DNA of 64,000 nt from Monocercomonoides exilis (Eukaryota > Preaxostyla > Oxymonadida > Polymastigidae). The stretch covers positions 2,025,501 to 2,089,500 of the forward strand of contig LSRY02000002.1 in NCBI GenBank assembly GCA_001643675.2. Reading direction: 5' to 3'. A program made the translations under genes and the position numbers. Shown one piece after another: positions 12,175 to 27,200 of this stretch (positions within the stretch are counted from its first letter, which is position 1; the number at the start of each line of letters is the position of its first letter). Under the pieces are notes generated by a model. That model saw only the letters and a list, made by a program, of their open reading frames with translations, had not been told where the DNA came from and made no database searches.

Positions 12175-15100
12175 TTAAATACTGATTATTTCTACATTGT
12201 TAGAAAAAATCCAATCCCATCGAACAAGATGACTGTGAAGAAATGGAATAAAAATAAAACCATCAAATATAAAGATTTTTAGAGGCAATTCAAAACTGAG
12301 ATTTGAAACAGTTGTTTCTGTGTAACGAATAGGAATAAAATGAAACGTCGAAGACTGAGGAGTAACAATGGCTGAGAAAATGCAGAGTTGCAGCTTTGTT
12401 GAGCTATGTTCATGCGTTGATTCAGATGTTTCACTCGAACTTTCGTTTTCATTAACTCTTAATGAACGACAAATAACAAAGAACCCCACTGACGATTTCA
12501 TCAGATCATTAGAAATATTCAAAACATCAGGTCTTGATGTGGCTTGAGTTATTTTCTCCCATTTTGTATTCTTTGACCAGATCCAAAGAGAATGAAGATG
12601 AGAAAAACGAGAATCATTTGTAGAAGAATTATCATTTTTTGCCTTTACGCAATCATCAAGATAACTTGCTGTTTTCTTTTGAAGATTTGCTATTTCCTTG
12701 CTATGAATGAGTGGATCAAATGCCTTACAGAAATAATATGATTTATCGTCAAAATGTCTTTCGCATTGAACTTCCACCGGCATTGCAAAATGAACCGATG
12801 TTGGAGTTTGATGATCTGATTTTGAAGAAAACTCAAATGAAAGATTTCGAAACAACGGAGCCAAAGAAATAGAGAAAAGCGAATATAAAGATGGTGACTG
12901 CTTTACAAGCTGTGTGCTTATGACCGATTCAATAGATCTACTGGACTGATTTTTAATTGGAGTTGAAATCTTGGAACAGTTGGGTCTCGAATGCTGCACA
13001 AGCGGTGGAATATATTTTGCACTATGCTGAAGAGACGAAACATCCCAAATAGACACTTCTCCATTAAGTTTACAACCTAAAAGAAGCAAACAACAGTTTT
13101 TGCTTTCAGAATGTTTCTTTGTCAAGAGAAGAGTTTCACGCTGCATCGAACTATTTGTTCGAATGAATCGCTTAACTTGCGATTTTGGTCTTAAATTCTT
13201 CTTCAATTGAATTCTTCTCTTTATACCTAACGTTCTTCCTTTCATTAATGTATGTTCTGTTGCAGAGATGCTTGCTTGGGTTGTTGACGAACTTGATGGA
13301 GTCTGTGGAATATGAGAGGGTGTAATTGCTGTATTTCCAGGAGTTAAAGATTTCAAATTCAAATCGGGAGTTTTTAAAAATGAAGGCTGAGGGGTGTAAT
13401 TAAAATGCTCTTTTGCTATGTTTGAATTTTGCTCATCAATTTTTTCTTCCTCATTATCAGATGAAATTTTTGTATGTTCATTTGAATCCTTGCTAAACGA
13501 TTTACAGATTTTGATGTCTGGTTCGTCAGAACAATAAGGAATAAAAATTGGTACAAAACAAAAGCTAGATATGCGTTCATAAATCTCACTTGAAGATTCA
13601 TTTTGCGGATCGTTTGCTTTCTGACAACGATCACAATCTGTGCTTTCTTTATGCTTGATTCTTTCTTTGTCTGTCTCCTTTAATGATGCTGAAATTGGAG
13701 AAACATAATCATTTCTTGTCTTTCTAAAAATTTTCATTCGATTTTGATAGTACATAGAAAACCGGGTTCTTGGAATGGCTTTTGATGAAATTAAAGAATT
13801 TGATGAAACAGTAGATGCAGATGAAAGAAAAGTAAAGATGTAGGCAGGAGAGCAAGATGAAGCTTCTTCTATGGATGAGTTAGCAATCCGAAATATTACT
13901 GGTTTATACTTTGATAAAGCTATAGCAACAAATATGCTGCCATCAGATTTACAAGAATTACTCGAGATAAAAGCGTCTTTTTTTTCACTATTGAGAACGT
14001 AACCGCTAATTACAACTTTCGAAAAATTATCTATCGTTCTATTATCTTCAAATAATTGCTTATTTGAAGCTTCAGAAGAAACATCAAGAATTTGATTTTT
14101 TCTTTGAGAAGAAGTGCTTGAATACGAAGCACCTTTTTGTAAATGACTTTTAATTCGAGGAGGAAGCAAAAGGTGAAACAAATGCGAACTAATTAGAGTT
14201 TTTGATTGATTTTCCGCACTAAACAATTCATTTGTCAGACTCATTAATGAAACAAGCAAACGCGACGGTTTACACCTGCTTTTATAATTTATTTTTTGTG
14301 AGTTTCCAATATCCTCACTTATAACTGATGTGCAAATTGCTTTCGATGCATTTTGACTCTCCTGTAATGCATGATTTGTTTCATTTGGAGAATGTCTATT
14401 TGTTGCAGTTGAAATATAACACTCATCATGAATGATATCCTGATTTTCCCCTGATGCTTCATTATTTTCACATGGCACTATACATGTTGTATAAGCCTCA
14501 TTTGATGAATTATCCAAATCCTCCTCTGTTTTCATTGTCTCAGTGCATTCATCACAACAATTTCCAACGTTTTTCATCGAAATATTCTCCATTGCTTTTT
14601 TCTCTTCAACTTCTTCGGGCATGATGTCCATATTGTTCCAATTTTCTTGATCAAGAGTTTCTTCAATGAGCGTTGGTTGTGTTTCTTCTCTATCTCTAGA
14701 AACTATTTCAAGTTCTCCACTATGAATGGCTCGAAAATAATCCAATTCTTGCTTTTTTGAATCATTTTTATCATCCAAAAAAGAATTGTCTTCTTCAATT
14801 TGAGTGGGGAGTGTTTCATTAACATTATCTTCAATCATTTCATGATCATCATTTTCTATCAGTAACAAGTTCACATCTTCGCTGCCTTGATCCCCTTCTT
14901 CAATTAATGTGGGTTGCGTTTCACAAAAATTTTTCACAATGTTCGTTTCATTAAATGCATCAATATCAATTAGCGTTTCTTGTGTTTTCTCTTCTTCGTA
15001 ACTAACATTGTTCGTGTTGGATTCAATATCCATACACATCAGCGTATCACCAATTGCAGTTTCTTTAATTGAACGTGCATCAGTTTCTGGAATAATAAGT

Positions 15101-18100
15101 GTATTTTGTGTGGAAGCATTATAACTATCTGCAACTGGAACAGCGTATTTGACTTGAAAATCATCTCCTTTACCATGCTCACTTCTGGTCCAATCTCCAT
15201 GATAAAATAAGTTTTTATCTCCGTTGCGGTCAACTTGAGCTGGTACTCTTTCAGCTGCACTCCCTTCTTCAATACCGATGTCATTTTCAACCTCATTTTC
15301 AATATCAGTTGTTTCTTCTTCTTCTTCTTCCTCGTTTTCTTCTTGCTGATGAGCTTTATAAAGCATTGAAAAAAAGGAAGGCCTCTTCATAGGATAGGTG
15401 AATGGTATGCTATGCTGCGTTTGTAAAGGCGTATCAGTCGCAGAAATAGGAATAGCCGGCTGAGAAACGATTGCTTTTGGCTGCCTCTGGCGATGCAACG
15501 ATGGCATGAAACTCGAACGAAATGTTGATTCATTTGCAAATAGAGAATCAGTTTTATCAATTTCTGGAGATCCTATTACATCTGTTGAAGGAAGAGGAGG
15601 TGCGAACTTTGTCGTTAACTCTTTATCATCTTTGCTTGGATTTTCATTTGAATTGATCATTATATTTTGTGATTCTTCCACTTCTGTTTCCTCTGTCGTG
15701 TCCGTAACCGCACCATCATCTGTAGCAACAGTACTTTCTGTTCCTCCTTCATCTTTATCTTCTGCTTCAGTTGTGTCAGTAACTTCTGTGACATCCGTTA
15801 CTTCAGTTGAACTTGTCTCATCTTCTGCACTGCCAAAAAGCTGACTTTTCTTTGATTCGATCCGATCTCTTCTCGCTTTTTTTCTTGCATTTTTTCTTCT
15901 CTTTATTAATTTTGAAGATGCTTTCTCATTTTTCTGAAGTGCATTCGATGAATTCAGAAAAGAGTCTGCATCATCACACACGAACGTCTCTTGTGTCGCT
16001 GAGCAGGGTTCCATCTTTTCTCTCAGTTTCTCAAGTAACTCTGGTGGAATACGCATCACTTTTTCTTCTCGTTTCTTCTTCTCTCTTTTTGGTGTCTTGC
16101 CTTCTCCATTTCCTCTCCAAGTTCCTGGTGAGAGCTGAGACTGAGATAATTCTTGTGTTTGACTGATAGGAGAAGAAAAGCGGTGCAATTTTTGATTCAT
16201 TTTTTCAATCATAGCTCTGCGCGTATGAGGAGTCAGAGGTGATAGTTGAGATGCAGTGAATTCTTGGGTTAACTGTGATGAAGGAGGAGTAAAATATAAT
16301 GGCTGAGATTGATTTTGAGAATGCAATGAAGACGCAGATGGGGTAGAAGACTGAGATAGATTGTTAGATTGAGAATCGCCTTTTTCAAAGCTCAGAAGCA
16401 GTAAAGGATGTATTTGATGGCGCTTATGAATTTGGGTAAAAGTCGAACCAATATTTGGAGAAGAAGATGAAGATGAAGGCACAGTATTAAATGGTGAAGC
16501 CTTGGACGAGAACATCGTAGCAGCAGAAGCTTTTCCAAAAAATGGCTGAGGGGAAAATGGTGGTACGAATGAAGGAGGAGATATTGAGGAAATTGATTGC
16601 GTTGGAGAATTATTGTTAATTGAATGAACGAAAACAGAAGCCAAAGCTGCAGAGGTTGAAGGAAATGGATATGGATTGAAGGACGAGATACTAAAAGGTG
16701 CACTTTTGCCAACTGAAATGGAGTCTCTATTTTGGAAAGCCTGTGAATTCAAAAGTTTGTCAGAAGTTGCTGATGGTACTACATCATGAAATACATGACG
16801 GGGAAGATAGGAAACAAGAGATTGTGATTCTTCACTGAAAGCATTTGACAGCTGTGATGATTCAAAAGTTGGCGCGGATGTCAAAGGAATAGGTGTTGAT
16901 TTTTGCTCCCATGCAGCAGGATTTGATAATTTACTATTTGTATTTTGCTTTTCAGGATTTGATTGCGTGACCAACAACGTATCTCTGGAACGAGGATATT
17001 CTCCTGAAACTTTATTCAACGTTGAAAGAAGTGTTGAATTAGGTTTTTTTGACGGAGGTTGAAATAACGCATCATCGCATTGCGTATCATTGTTAAGCTG
17101 AGTTTCATTTTGGCATGCATCAAAGTGCATGTTTTGTTGATTATCCACATTCAAAGTTTTCCCTTCATTTTCTATCACCTCTTCGTATTTTTTGTTTACA
17201 ATATCATCCAGGCTATCATTTTCATCATCATCTTCATCGATTCGAACTGTTTCATCTACTATTTGAAGCGGCCTAGGTTGAGCAAAGGAGACATATTGAG
17301 ACAAACTGATTGATTGACTTTCACTCTGTGAATAATTAGCTGTTGGGAAAGATGCTACAGTCCCCGAAGAATCGGCTGATAGAGACAATGGCTGGGTTGA
17401 TATTGGAACCGGTGGAAGAATAAGGGCTGTTGGAGAAACACCCATTTCTTGAGGTAGTTGAGACAAGGATGCTTTCTTTAAATAAAATTCATTATTTGAC
17501 GGATTATGATCAGAGGCCTGTGTACCATTCATTGATTGAGAATTACTGTCATTTGATATGAATGAAAGCAGTCCATTTTTTCTTTGGAATGAAGAATCAT
17601 TTGCTGAATCATTCGATATATACGATTGATTTGATTGTTGAAGATTGTTCGTTGTCTCTGAGGACGGAAAAAGAGAATGCTTAAAATTTCGAGGAAGTTC
17701 AAACGGTAATTCAGAAATTTGGTTATCAACTCCTTTCATTGACTGATTTTTCTGTTTGCTTTCATCCAAATGCTCAGCAGATTGATATTTTTCAGCTTCG
17801 TCAATTAGATCTATTGGCTGTTCAAACGAAAGTTGAGTCATTTCACCATCATCCGTGACTAGAGTCGCATCAATCTTATCTGCCTCTTTTTCTTCTCCTT
17901 GAACTTTAATTTGTAAATCGTTATTGACTTCATTCCGATGAAATGTCTCCATGAAACTGCTTTCTTCTAACTGCTCTTCAACAAGGGTAGGCTGAGTACA
18001 TTCTTCATTAACTCCCATCAGATTATTTTCTTCTTGCGGACAATTCGTTATATCATTTCTATTTTCTCTTGTACCAAAAGTTGATTTCAAATTACTGAAA

Positions 18101-21100
18101 TAAAATGAGGCATTATTGTCTTCATGCTCTTGCATACTCTGATTCATCTCTTCTTGCCTCTCGCATGTTCCCTTTTCTTTGCAAATTTCTGAATTAAAAT
18201 TTGTGCCATTCGAATGTTCGGCTTGCGATTCCTCAGAAATTGTATCCAATTCACATTCATCTGCAGCAATCAGAGTCTCTTCGCCTTGCGCAGGAGATTG
18301 CTGCATTTCTGAAACAGGTTTTTCCTTTTTTATTTGAAATGATGATTTCTCTGGTTGTTTTTGGTGCTTCCTCCTTTTCTTTTTGTGTGATTTGACCTCA
18401 AAACATTTTGCACAAACGACAATTAGAAACGACTCACTAATAAACTCTGCATATTTAAAATAATAACTACTCTGTTTTTTGAAAGTCCTCCTCCTTTGAT
18501 GACTGACTTGGCTCTTTTGATTTTCGCCTTCTTCCACTTTTGGTTGAAATATGGAAAAACTTAGGGACGATGAAGAAACTGATAGAGATGAAAAAGAGTT
18601 CATTGAAGAATTGTTCGTGCTCAAACTTTGTGAATTAAGAGACGAAGATGGAGAAAGGCTCGAAAAAGATGAATCTTCATCAGATGGATATTTGACTTTT
18701 GGATGCGATTGGACAATTGATTTCCCGTTAATTGTGACTATTGAATTTAATTTTCCGTTGCTTTGTAGAGAGTCAGATAAAGAAGGCGGTTGATAAGAGA
18801 ATATCGTTAGCAAGCTGTTGTCAATTGATGAAATGACCATGAGGGGCAAATTGCACAATTTTGAAACATTTGAAGCAAAATTTGAAGCTGCTTCCAATTG
18901 AACATGCTGCTTTGGGAAAAATGACTCATTTGAATAATCTGTTAAAAGAAATGCAAGTGAAAGATTTCTTTTGGTGTCTCTTTGATGTAAAATTTGAGCA
19001 TTTGATAAAATTTGACTATTTGATGCAGATAGTGCAAAGTCAATGAGAATTGGAGTGGATGGAAGGAACTCACTATTTGACCTACAAATTTGTGAAAAGT
19101 TACCATCAAGCAAAGTCATATTAGAGTTTGGATAATGAGCTTGAAAATGGCTTTGAGTTTGATGCTCTGTTGAATTAAAGTCAAACTCAGTTCTTAATTC
19201 ATTTTCATGTTGAAATCGATCATTTTCAACAAGATTCTGTTCAGAGACTATCTCAAAAGTCTTTTTGATAAATTTCCATTGAATTGCTCTGTTTTCATTT
19301 GTGTCTTTCTTTGATTGGCTTTCAACACTTTTTGAATACTGACTACCTTGCCCAGAATCTTTATTTTCTTGGAGGTTGTTTGTGTGATCATCTGGGATAT
19401 GAACATCGATATCATCAGCTTCATCAAAAGCATCATTGCCTTCAGTAACTTCAGTTGTTGATGTTTCTGATTCGTCTTCAACCATTTGCGTGTTATCAAA
19501 GACTTTCTGTCTATTTCCATTTTGACCTGAATCATCTGTTGATAGCTGTTTTTTAACAGTTTGATTTGAAGGAAGATAAAAAGGCGGTATTTGCAAAGAA
19601 TTTGAGGAATACGAGTTAAAGTTTGAGTAATTTGAATGAGCCATCTTTTCTGCATCAGCAATCGTTGCAATAGTTTTTGTTCGTTGCTGTTTCGGTGAAC
19701 GAATTGGATCAAATGGTTCATCATGCTCACATTCTTCTCTACCTTCTTCTTTGTCACCTCTGCTTTTTGAAGAGTTGCTCAATGCAGGATTCAACACTGG
19801 AGACGATGCGCCATTGGCCGAAGTTTGTTCCTTAATGTGGGTTTTTGGGGAATTGAAAAATAGAGAGAAAGGAGAGAAAGGAGTTGAAGTGACTGGCGTT
19901 GTCTTTGATCTTGTTAGTGTGTTATGAACAGGTGTAGTTATCAGATGTGGAGGAGTCGAAGGAGTTAATACATCGTGCTCTTTATGATTCTGCTGGGGCA
20001 GAATAATCAAGGAAGGGGAAGTGATAGTTGAAGATAGTGGATTTACAGTTGTTTTTTCTGACGAGGACTTAGCATCTTCGATTGAATGAGATGTGGAAGG
20101 TGTGATTATACTTGTAAGTAACGGTGAAACATTGGCGGATAATAAAACAGATTTTGATGTATCACTTTTATCATCCTGTTCTTCAATATCCATTTTTCCA
20201 GTGATATTTTCTGCAAGTTCTTTTTCTTCTGGAGTCTGCTTTTCTTTAACAATCTCATCGAGGTCATCCTCAGAATCAATCAGAGTGTTTCCAAAAGCCT
20301 TTTCTCTCATTTCGTCAGACGAATCTGTCTCTGGCTGCGTCGAAACATCAGTTTCAATATCTTCTTCATCAATAAACTCTGTTTTCTTCTTTTGAGAATG
20401 CGTTTTTTCTTTTTTCAATGAGGAATCATCCCGTTTCATTTCCATCGTTGTAGCATCATCAGCTGAAGAAGACGCTTCTTGATTTTTCTTTATTTCTTTC
20501 AACGAATCATCACTGTTATTACTCTCATCGAACGTTTTGTGTTTAATTATCAGGTTTGCTTCATTATCTTTTACAAATAGTTGCTCCTTTACTGTTTCCT
20601 TTTCTTGCTTCATATCACCAGAAATACCCTGTTTCATTGGAAGCTCTTCAGATAATTCCTTTCCTTTGAATTCTTCATGCTGCTGCGGACGTACCACATA
20701 TATTGAAGATATAGGCAATCGAAATGTCGAAGGAAACGATACAGAAGAAAATAATAAATTAATCTTTTGCCTAAGCACCGATTCATTAGAACTTAAAGAT
20801 TTATTCGCCTTCATATTGTTTGTGGAAGAATCCGAAACTGAATGAGAAAAGATGTTGTTTGACGTAGCTTCTGGATTATTCTTCAAAAGCTTCCGCGATC
20901 CATGTGACGAAGTAGTTACATCAAGTGGAAGAGAAGACGAACGATTTACTGTTTTTGCAGAGGATTCAGCAACCAACAGTGTTGACGGTGGACTTGTCGA
21001 TGATATGCTCCGTTCATGTGTAAGAGGCGATTTTCGAGAAAGAGAAGAGGACAAACGAGGAGACAAAAGCGACAATGGACTCTTTTGGGAATCCTTTGAG

Positions 21101-23875
21101 AGAGGAGATTGAGAAGGCAGATTTGAAGAAGATTGTGAGTTCTTTTCTTTCAAAGATGAACGTGTGTGATGTATTGTGGTTGGCAAAAATGAATCAGGAG
21201 AAGTTGATGAAGAAATGCGTCTTCCAGGCGAAGGCGTGGAAATTGACGAAGAATGAGAATGGCTCTGTGAAGACAATGAATGATTGAGGGAAAGCGAGGA
21301 AGGCGAAAACTGACTCGGAGAAAACGAAAGCAGGTCGCTGTCAGATTCAGGCACGAATGGCGAACGGCGCGTCGTGCTTGTTGTGAGGCTGATGTTAGTT
21401 GATGTCTTATCTGGAGAGGTGTTATAAACAACAGTATCAGTTTTATCTGCAGGGATTGACCGCTGAGGAGGGCTTACAACGATGGTAGAAGACAAAGGCA
21501 CTGGAGGGGGAAGCACAATAGAGGAACCAAAAGGCACATTTGAAGACTTGTTGTCTGACGAAGGTGAACGACGAATAGTACCAGATAATGTTTGAGCATT
21601 GTTTGGTGAATGAGAAGATGCTGATTGCAACTCTTTAATGAGTGTGGGTGATGTTTTTGATTCTTTGTTTTGTGCAATTTGTGAGGAAGAACGAAACTCT
21701 CCAGACTGAACAGATGGAACCAGTTGCATGCCATTCAAAGACGATATGGTTTGAGGAGCAGAAGAACAAGATGTGTGCGACGGAAGTGAAGGAAGCATCC
21801 TCGTAAACGGTGACAGAGAAAGCTGTGATGCTGTTTGTGGCGTAAGTAATTTTGAAGAGTGAGAATGAAGTTCAATCTGAGAAGAAGGATTATGAAAAAG
21901 TTGATTTGAAGGAGAAGAAGAACGAGTGGATCGAAAGCGAAGCGAAGCCGAAGTGGTGCTCTTTTGAGAAGAAGAAGAAAAAGACGACGACAACGAAAGC
22001 GTCGAGGAAGGCAGGAATGGAACAGTAATTGAAGGCGAGTTCTGAGGAGAGACAGAAGGCGTGCCACTTCTCAAGTTCTGCTCGTCTGCATCTCCATCAC
22101 CATCATCATCATCACCCTCATTGTTCAGGAAAAGAGAAGTGTAGCGCTTCTGTGGTCGTAGCAAGAACGATGGAGCAGCTTTTGCCATATCAAGTTTCTT
22201 GACTCGTTTCGAAGTATTTCTCTGACTGCTTTGCTGAGAATGAGAAGAGGCAGAAAATCGGAAAGTGGGAAGATGACCAAGAGAAGGCGGAGAAGAAAGA
22301 GGAGATGTTGCTGGAGATGCTGAAGTAATAGATGAATTAGAAGAAGAAATAGAAGATGTAGAAGACGAAGGAAATGACGAAGATGGCGATGGGCTGGTTA
22401 TGATGTGGATGGACGATTGAGTTGAAGAAGGGATAATGAATGGCGGTTTTTCAAGTGACGATTGAGATGATTGTGTGGAATGGAGTATTAATTGGTGCTG
22501 AATAAAAGACGACTGACTCGAAGAGGACAAGTGAGAATGAGAGCTTGAGGTTGGAAAAGACGGACAGCGAGCTGATGAAATTTGCGAAGATGAATGCATC
22601 GAATGCTGCGATGCTGAAGATGATAAGCCAAAAGGAACATTTGAATGGCGATGAGGCAAAGATGCAAGAGTCGGCGAATGAGCCTCTGAAGGTGGATCTA
22701 CTGGTGCTGAAGAAGAGTTCCGAGATGAGTCCTTTTCTGGTGTGAAGACAAGAGCAACAGGAGATTTGCTCTGAAAAGGTGGCGAGCCAAGCGGTGAAGT
22801 TGGTTCGATGTCATCTTCAAGCTCTTCTTTCCTGTGTATCTCTGAAAAATCGTTTGCACAACTGAGAAATGTAGTCCTTTTTCGCAGCAGCGGAGTAGAA
22901 TCGATTCCTTCTTCGTTTTCATCTTGCAGCCGAAGAGAATGCAACTTGACTTTCTTGGATGGATCCAAGTTATATTGTTGCAGCAACTTTTGGTTACGCT
23001 CAAGTTCGTTTTTTTTGAAATCTGACTTTTCTGATGTGGAATAAGTCTTCTTTGAGTCATCGTCATAATCTTTAGTTATCCAGGACATATCGCTACTTTG
23101 GCTTCCGTTCGATTCCCTTTCATCTGAAGATTCGTCTCTTTGACATTTAGATTTTCGCTTTGTTCTCATTCTGGAAGAGCTGCTCCTTCGTTTCTCTTGT
23201 TCGTTCGAATACTCATCATCGTCTTCATTTGAATCATCTGCACTGGTTTCACTTTCTTCAAACAATCTCTTTCTTGTTGGCCAATTTTGAAGGTTTTCTG
23301 CATCTTTTAAAAGTTCATCCAAATCCTCTTCGCTGTCTTCATCTCTATACCTTCTTCTGCCTTTCTTTTTCTTTCGAGAATATTGCCTCCCTTTTTTAGG
23401 CTTTCTCAAGGAAGACATTTTTTGCAAATACTTGGAGTTAAATTGCGATTCATCTCTGTCTTTTTCAGAAGTATTTATTTCTTTCCAACTTGTTTCTTCT
23501 TCATCTTCTTGATCTTCTCGAAGCCTCTTTTTCATTAAACGTTCCGATTTTTTAATTTTTGTGCTTGATGAAGATTTGGATATCTTGCTTTCTGAACGTT
23601 TAGAACTACTTCTTGTTGATATTCTTTCGAAAGAATCATTTTGAAATAAAGATGTGTCTTTGCCTCGAGCAAATAAATCTTCCTCTTCTTCGTCAGAATT
23701 CAAATTTTTTCTAATGTCAAAATAAATATTGAGTTATTTGGGTATACAAAGACAACTTTTGTGAAATATCAAGAGCAAACGGTTCCGTTGATTGTGCGTC
23801 AGAAGCTGAAGGACTTAAAGCACCTCTACGCAAGGAGTATTCCTTTCGCTTTACATTTTTAACTTGACGGGGCAT
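12175..23875 (-). CDS. Giant Ser-rich SQ/TQ-cluster protein with repeated TQPTLIEE motif
   Basis: Exon 1 (23875-23748) and exon 2 (23710-12175), split by a 37-bp GTATAC..ATTAG intron, give 3,887 aa. The start MPRQVKNVKRKEYSLRRG supplies an ATG that the long exon lacks. The first 400 residues are very basic and acidic by turns (KKGRQYSRKKKKGRRRYRDE, EEEEDLFARG), as in nuclear proteins. Most of the rest is predicted disorder rich in Ser, Gln and Thr with dozens of SQ and TQ pairs. A motif TQPTL(I/V)EE recurs near 17.97, 14.91 and 14.67 kb, with variants TQETLIDID, TLPTQIEED, TQNTLIIPE and NTLIDSEDD. The last 1,000 residues include patches like LLGCKLNGEVSIWDV that resemble beta-propeller strands. 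SQ/TQ clusters are typical of DNA-damage mediator proteins, but I cannot assign an orthologue. No function is claimed. Confidence 0.75.
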
Positions 23876-24295
23876 TCAAAAAAGAAAGCTTCAGATAAGA
23901 AAATAAAAGCTCTATATTTATTAAATCAAAATTTGTTCGAAATTCTGCTTTTTATAAAACACAGAATTTATACAAAATTTACAATTTAAAATAATATCAG
24001 AAAACGAAAGATTTTTCAATTATCAATTACCAAACGAGAAATATTTAATTTTTAAAATAGTTTTGAAAAAAGTTATTTAGCAGATCAATATAGTTTGCTT
24101 CTTTATCTTTTAATCTCAAAGAATTTTCAACATATAACAAACATAACATAATTTATGAGTAAAAGGAAAAACATAAAAACAAAATAACACAAACTTTAAT
24201 TCTATGCGAAAACAAAAATCATGACTTTCTAATAATTAAACCTTTAAGAGAAATCCTATTTAACACAAAATAATTTTTGATATCCAAAGTTAAAA
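23876..24295. other. AT-rich intergenic stretch
   Basis: About 420 bp lies between two large minus-strand genes. It is AT-rich with A-runs, has no coding signal, and should hold the promoter of the SQ/TQ gene and the 3' end of the next gene. Confidence 0.5.
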
Positions 24296-27200
24296 TTATT
24301 GCGATGATGGAAATTTTCCAATGATTGTTTGTATCTGCTCTTTAAGCTTGTAAATTTCTTTTGACAGGATATCTTCATTTTTTTGATGTTGCTTCACAGC
24401 CATTTTGGTTAGAAATGCAATATATTCTTTTCGAAAGCTAATATCAGAGCGAAAATTACTGCTCTGCAACACAGCATCAATTGCAATCTGAAGGAGATAC
24501 AGCACAGCCAGCAGCACTTCATCGATGTCCTTGTACAGCCGCGCAATGGAGAACAGAGTGCCAATCGCAAAGTTCGATGAGAGCGAATGCCGAAGTCTCG
24601 AAGAGTTGGGCAACAGAGCCAAACTGGAAAATATCTGAATTGTTGTTCGGGTGCGCAACTCTTTGTGCGACGAAATGGAAATGAGAGAGGAAAGCGGAGA
24701 GACGAGAGGGGAATTCTTGAAAGAGTAATTAAACGCTGTGAAGTTAGATTTATCTGTTGTAAGTGTAATCAATGCAAGCAACAAATTGAGTATGCCTTGC
24801 TTAATAAGATAGGGCGATGCACACAGCAAACGCAGCACAACAGCAAAGCGTTCAGCGACTAACAAATTGGAAGGAAGCACTGGAATAACAAGGAGAGAAT
24901 TGAGTTCAACGATTGAGGGCGATTGAGCACCAATTAAATTCCTATCATTCTTTTCAGATGGAGATGAAATTGATCCAGAAGCTGAGGAATCAGATGAAAG
25001 AACATTAGACAAGTATGCATCGTCGGTACAAAGCACGGAAAGGAGCGAGAGGGCATACGAAACAGCAAATGCAGAAGACGGGTGCTCAAAGAAGCGGAGC
25101 AGCTGAAGCGGCTCCTCGTCGAATTTGTCAGCTGCAACAGTGAAATATTTGATAGCATCGCCTCTGCTGGAACAGGTAAATGCTCGAAGTGCAATGGCAA
25201 ACAGAAGGCAAATAACATAATCTGCAGTGGTGATTAGCTCACTGTTTGAAATTGGCTTTGCAGATTTGCTCGAATTCTTAGGATCTCTGGAAATCGGTTC
25301 AGTGCTGGAAGATTTGTTGCTTTTGCTTTCAGATGCTTCTGCTTCCAACTTGTTCTTTTCTGTTCCATTTTCTGATCCTTTATCTTGTTCATCTGTTTGC
25401 GAATTAGCTGAATAACTGTGCTGATAAATTTGCACACACAGCTCTGACTGTCTTTCAGTCAGTCGATTGCGCCAAAGCAGAAACGACCGAAGACTTTTGA
25501 GTCCATTTGCCGAAATGAATCTTGTCAAAACAACAGGCAAGTCGAGCGATACGAGCTCTTTGGTGATCATTGAAGTTGCTTCTTTGACAGAATTAGAATG
25601 AGAGGAAGAAAGAAACGAAGAAGCGGAAAATGGAGGGAGCTTCATTCTTCTTCTGCGCAATTGGATGTGCTTCTCCAGTTTTATGGCTTCCAATTCCAAC
25701 CGTTCTGTGTCTGACAGCACAACCAGCGATTGCAATGATTCAGCTGCCAGTGAAAAATACCCACTTTTGCGGCTGGCGTCTGCAAGCCACAGCAAACTCT
25801 GTATTCCCCCCTGCTTTGCAAACACAGCGCGGAAGAGCCTGCTTATTGCTAAGGCATCCACCATGCGGCACATACAACCTCCACGAAGTTGCACTGCTTC
25901 GTCTTCTTTCGAGAGAAGATAGCTCATCATTTCGGCTTTCTCAATAAAGATTGTACGGAGAAGCGACAAGATGAATGAGGAAGATATAACTGAGTCTCCA
26001 TCTACATTGATGTCATCAGCATCTTCTTCTATTTCAAACGAAGAGTCATTTCCTGTTTGCTTCTCTTTCCTCCTTTTGTGCTTCATTTTTGATTTATCAC
26101 TATCGACTTTTTTACGATCTCCATTCCTTCTATTTGCCAATGAAGATTCGAAATCTGCTTTTTCTGCTTCAAGCGACTGTCCATTCTTTTTTGAGCTTCT
26201 ATCTTTTGTTTTTTCTGTGTCATTTTCATCCGATTCAATTACAACAACTTCGTCCCACCATTTCCTTTCTCTCTCTTCCTCTCTCTTTTTCGCTCGCTCT
26301 TTTGCATGGCGCTTCTTTCTCCTCTCAATCTTCTTCAAAACATTTTGTGTATTTCCGTTTAGCAAAGCAGCTATTTGTGTTAGACACATTCCACACAACA
26401 TTGCGCAGTCAACAGAAGGAGTTGAATCTGCACAATTCCAGTGATCCTCTGAACTGACTGAATAAGTTGATGAAATGCTTTCAGTTCCATTCGAAAGGGC
26501 TGATTGAAACGAGCATCTAATTGAATGCGAAAGCGGAAGCTTGAGTTGATTCCACATTGCAACGAACGCATCAAAGATAGCATCAACCACAGGAAACACA
26601 CTAACAGCAGCTGACGTGAAATTCCGAGAGAGCGAAAGCGGGCGAAGAAGGAGTCTGGCAGCAGACGAAGCAATAAAGGCATCAGAGCGATGAGCGGATA
26701 GAACTGAAGACAGAAGCGGAAGAATGGCAAATGAAGAATTGAGAAAAGAAGAAGTCAGAGAAAGTCGATATGAATGTGCGTTTGAGACAGATAAAAGTGT
26801 GTAATTGATCGGATCATGATACTTCTGCTCGGTGTTTGCAGCAAAAATGGCAGAAGAGCTTAAGGAAAAGATGGGTCCATGTGTCATATGAGGAATTGAA
26901 TGTAAAATGGATATGCTCTTTTTTGTGTTTTGTCCTCGAACAATTTGCTTCTGAGGAGACGACTGAGATGTTGAAGCAGACTGCGAAGATGAGTCTGACT
27001 TGCGAAACAGACGAGAGAAAAATCCTTTGTTTTGCTTGTTTCTACTGAAAGTGTGCTGCGTCGCCTGAAGATTGCGCTGGGTCTTCTCCTCTTCCTCTCT
27101 TTTGGCATTGAGAAGAGTTTCATTCTTCAGCTTCTCGTTCTCTTTCTGTTTTCCAATTTCCATTTTTTTGACTTCGTTCAGCTCCATCTCCATCAGCTTG

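Noticed and set aside
19248-22067. Several open frames of 70-170 codons within the SQ/TQ gene
   Set aside because: They overlap the 3,887-aa gene in other frames and reflect its low-complexity composition.
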